Source of the DNA: JACCQS01 sp050999295
Lineage (GTDB): Bacteria > Actinomycetota > Actinomycetes > Mycobacteriales > Geodermatophilaceae
NCBI GenBank assembly: GCA_050999295.1
Contig: JBPCPI010000031.1
Coordinates: 1-16,573, forward strand
Length of the DNA: 16,573 bases
Reading direction: 5' to 3'
Shown here: positions 14,630 through 16,573 of the stretch, in pieces
Numbering within the stretch: the first letter of the stretch is position 1
Layout: every line of letters begins with the position of its first letter
Position numbers and translations under genes: made by a program
The notes under the pieces: generated by a model
What the model was told of the DNA's origin: nothing
What the model saw: the letters and a program-made list of their open reading frames with translations, nothing else
Databases searched by the model: none

Positions 14630-16303
14630 ATGAATCCGCCGCTTTCCCCGCCCTCGTCGGCTCCTCCGACACGGCCCGATGACTCCTTTCACGTCTTCGA
14701 CACGACGCTGCGCGACGGTGCACAGCGCGAGGGCATCACGTACTCGGTCAACGACAAGCTCGCCGTGGCCCGACTCCTCGACGACATCGGAGTGGGTTTC
14801 ATCGAAGGCGGCTGGCCCGGTGCGATGCCCAAGGACACCGAGTTCTTCGACCGGGCCCAGGAGGAGCTGGCGCTGCGCCACGCCCAGCTGGTCGCGTTTG
14901 GCGCGACCCGCAAGCCTGGAGTGGAGGTAAAGACCGACAAGCAGGTTTCCGCGCTGCTGGCGGCCAACACGCCGGTCGTGTGCCTGGTCGCCAAGTCCGA
15001 CGTACGCCATGTGGAGCGCGCGCTACGGACGACCCTCGAGGAGAACCTCGCCATGGTCTTCGACACCGTCGACTACCTGGTGCGGGAGGGGCGTCGGGTG
15101 TTCCTCGACTGCGAGCACTTCTTCGACGGGTACGCCGTCGACCCGGACTACGGTCTCCGGGTCCTGGAGGCTGCCTTCCGTGGCGGCGCGGACGTCGGCG
15201 TGCTGTGTGACACCAACGGTGGTTCGCTGCCGATGGGCCTCAGCCGGATCGTCGCCGACGTCAAGGAGCGCGGCGGGTTCCGCCTGGGCATCCACTGCCA
15301 GGACGACACCTGGTGTGCGGTCGCCAACACCCTCGCTGCTGTTGAGGCGGGGGTCACCCACGTTCAGGGCACGGCGAACGGGTACGGCGAACGCGCCGGC
15401 AATGCCGACACCTTCGCGATCATCGCCGGGTTGGTGACCAAGATGGGCCGTCCCGTCGTGCCGCCGGAATGCCTGACCGAACTGGTCCGGGTCTCCCACG
15501 CCATCGCCGAGCTCGCCAACATCGCACCGAACACCCACCAGCCCTACGTCGGCTTCTCGGCCTTCGCACACAAAGCCGGGCTGCACGCCAGCGCCATCAA
15601 GGTGTCTCCGGGTCTGTATAACCACCTGGACCCCGAGGTGGTGGGCAACGACATGCGCATCCTGGTCACCGAGATGGCCGGTCGGGCAAGCATCGAACTC
15701 AAGGGCAAGGAGTTGGGCGTCGACCTCGAGGGACACGGCGACGCGGTCGGCCGGGTCGTCGACCGGGTCAAGGTACTGGAGGCGCAAGGCTGGTCCTTCG
15801 AGGCCGCGGACGCCTCCTTCGAGTTGCTTTTGCGCTCCGAGATGGGCTCAGAAATCGGCTCGGACCTGGACGCAGACGCAGGCCCGATCTTCGAACTGGA
15901 GTCCTACCGGGTCATCGTCGAGCACCGACCGGCCACGGTCCCGGGTAACGGCTCGGTGATCAGCGAGGCGACGGTGAAGCTTTTCGTGGAGGGGGAGCGG
16001 ATCATCGCGACCCGGGAGGGCAACGGACCGGTCAACGCGCTGGATTCAGCTCTGCGCTCGGCGCTCACCCAGCCGTACCCGGAGTTGGCCGACCTGGAGC
16101 TCGCCGACTACAAGGTGCGCATCCTCGAGGGCAAGCTTGGTACCGACGCCGTGACCCGGGTCCTGATCGAGACCACCGACGGATCAAGTGCCTGGACGAC
16201 GGTCGGCGTACACGGCAATGTCATCGAAGCGTCCTGGCAGGCCCTCGTCGACGCGCTGACCTTCGGCCTCCGCCACCGAAGCGGCGCCGATTCGCGGCGA
16301 TGA
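14630..16303 (+). CDS. cimA: (R)-citramalate synthase
   Basis: The 557-residue protein belongs to the 2-isopropylmalate/homocitrate synthase superfamily; its length and motifs fit the long citramalate synthase branch, which condenses pyruvate and acetyl-CoA to citramalate, starting a threonine-independent isoleucine route. The TIM barrel (about 19-290) has FDTTLRDGAQREGI with metal ligand D29 and GTANGYGERAGNAD with N258. The expected HxHND metal motif instead reads H222-C-Q224-D-D. A linker domain contains FAHKAGLHASAIKV, and a LeuA-type regulatory dimer domain (about 420-545) lies at the C-terminus, the usual site of amino-acid feedback. ATG 14630 is favoured because FHVFDTTLRDG starts about 20 residues in, although the ribosome binding site (GAGAGG, 14610-14615) is 14 bases away. 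It is preceded by its own attenuator, which itself supports a branched-chain amino acid role. 2-Isopropylmalate synthase is the main alternative. Confidence 0.9.
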   Translation: MNPPLSPPSSAPPTRPDDSFHVFDTTLRDGAQREGITYSVNDKLAVARLLDDIGVGFIEGGWPGAMPKDTEFFDRAQEELALRHAQLVAFGATRKPGVEVKTDKQVSALLAANTPVVCLVAKSDVRHVERALRTTLEENLAMVFDTVDYLVREGRRVFLDCEHFFDGYAVDPDYGLRVLEAAFRGGADVGVLCDTNGGSLPMGLSRIVADVKERGGFRLGIHCQDDTWCAVANTLAAVEAGVTHVQGTANGYGERAGNADTFAIIAGLVTKMGRPVVPPECLTELVRVSHAIAELANIAPNTHQPYVGFSAFAHKAGLHASAIKVSPGLYNHLDPEVVGNDMRILVTEMAGRASIELKGKELGVDLEGHGDAVGRVVDRVKVLEAQGWSFEAADASFELLLRSEMGSEIGSDLDADAGPIFELESYRVIVEHRPATVPGNGSVISEATVKLFVEGERIIATREGNGPVNALDSALRSALTQPYPELADLELADYKVRILEGKLGTDAVTRVLIETTDGSSAWTTVGVHGNVIEASWQALVDALTFGLRHRSGADSRR

Positions 16304-16388
16304 GGGGAAGTTTGCTACGTACCTAACGTTGCAGGGGCGCCCTGAGTCGCTACCGAATCCGCGGAAACGAGTCATTCCCGGCACTGGG

Positions 16389-16394
16389 TAGATT
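16389..16394 (+). promoter_or_regulatory. Candidate -10 element of the FAA hydrolase gene
   Basis: TAGATT fits TANNNT and ends eight bases before ATG 16403, implying a 5' leader of at most about two bases. No -35 is evident. I see no clear terminator in the 99 bases after cimA. Confidence 0.45.
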
Positions 16395-16402
16395 GGGCGG
16401 CG

Positions 16403-16573
16403 ATGCGCATCATCCGGTTCGCCCATCCCAAGGGAATGTCGTTCGGCACCGTAGCGGCTGACGGCGACCTCGCCCAGATCGAGGGTCACCCGTTCGGGTC
16501 CATCGTGCACACCGGAGCCCGGTTTGACCCGGGTGACGTCCGGCTGCTCTCACCGATCCTGCCCAGCAAGGTG
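16403..16573 (+). CDS. Fumarylacetoacetate hydrolase family protein, N-terminal part (partial, runs off window)
   Basis: The first 57 codons are open to the window edge: MRIIRFAHPKGMSFG, then EGHPFGSIVHTG and DVRLLSPILPSKV. This matches the N-terminal cap (DUF2437-like) of bacterial FAA hydrolase family proteins, which begin MRIxRFxHxxGxxFG and lead to LLxPxxPSK before the catalytic domain. The metal-binding EXE site is beyond the window, so the substrate cannot be judged; relatives include acylpyruvate hydrolases and isomerases. In mycobacteria a gene of this family lies near leuB and gltX, so gltX and leuCD may follow downstream (from memory of synteny, not seen here). The start is chosen on homology and the nearby -10. 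Confidence 0.85.
   Translation, partial: MRIIRFAHPKGMSFGTVAADGDLAQIEGHPFGSIVHTGARFDPGDVRLLSPILPSKV

Noticed and set aside
1..16573. CRISPR arrays, tRNA/rRNA genes, insertion sequences, integrase or attachment sites
   Set aside because: I looked for regularly spaced repeats, cloverleaf sequences, transposase motifs and terminal repeats and found none. The only tandem repeat is the coding one at 4241-4340.

Overview
The window is high-GC DNA with actinobacterial traits: GC-rich third codon positions, GTG starts, several starts that look leaderless, terminators that mostly lack U-tracts, and a gene order (ilvB-ilvN-ilvC ... serA ... leuB ... FAA hydrolase) that I recall from mycobacteria and other Actinomycetota. 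I cannot assign a genus.

Layout. 1-162 is the 3' end of ilvD. 174-304 is a promoter plus a ribosome-mediated attenuator: an 11-codon leader peptide rich in Ile/Leu/Val, a hairpin and a U-tailed terminator. Then come ilvB, ilvN and ilvC on the plus strand, closed by a hairpin at 3756-3776. Two small minus-strand membrane proteins (3816-4376 and 4599-4868) separate ilvC from serA. After serA lie two large secreted subtilisin-type proteases in tandem (6842-10186 and 10325-13303), an unexpected insertion in a biosynthetic cluster. leuB follows, then a second attenuator (14445-14569) with its own 9-codon leader peptide, then cimA. The 5' end of a fumarylacetoacetate hydrolase family gene runs off the right edge.

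How it works together. IlvBN, IlvC and IlvD carry out the shared part of valine/isoleucine synthesis. CimA would make citramalate from pyruvate and acetyl-CoA. LeuB, with LeuCD encoded elsewhere, could turn it into 2-oxobutyrate, feeding IlvBN for isoleucine without threonine. LeuB also serves leucine synthesis. SerA opens serine synthesis.

The most interesting signal is regulatory. The ilvB and cimA leaders are built on one plan: a leader peptide ending in a run of L/V/I codons, the stop codon embedded in TAGCGCGC, four variable bases, CCGTCCGG, and a terminator ending in TTTTTGTTGC. In both, the CCGT element lies 10-13 bases past the stop codon and is complementary to ACGG in the terminator's 3' arm. 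This predicts a shared stall-dependent antiterminator linking the citramalate entry step to the acetolactate synthase operon. Other points are apparently leaderless starts at several genes, a CimA metal-site motif reading HCQDD instead of HxHND, and an inverted-repeat candidate operator at one small membrane-protein gene.
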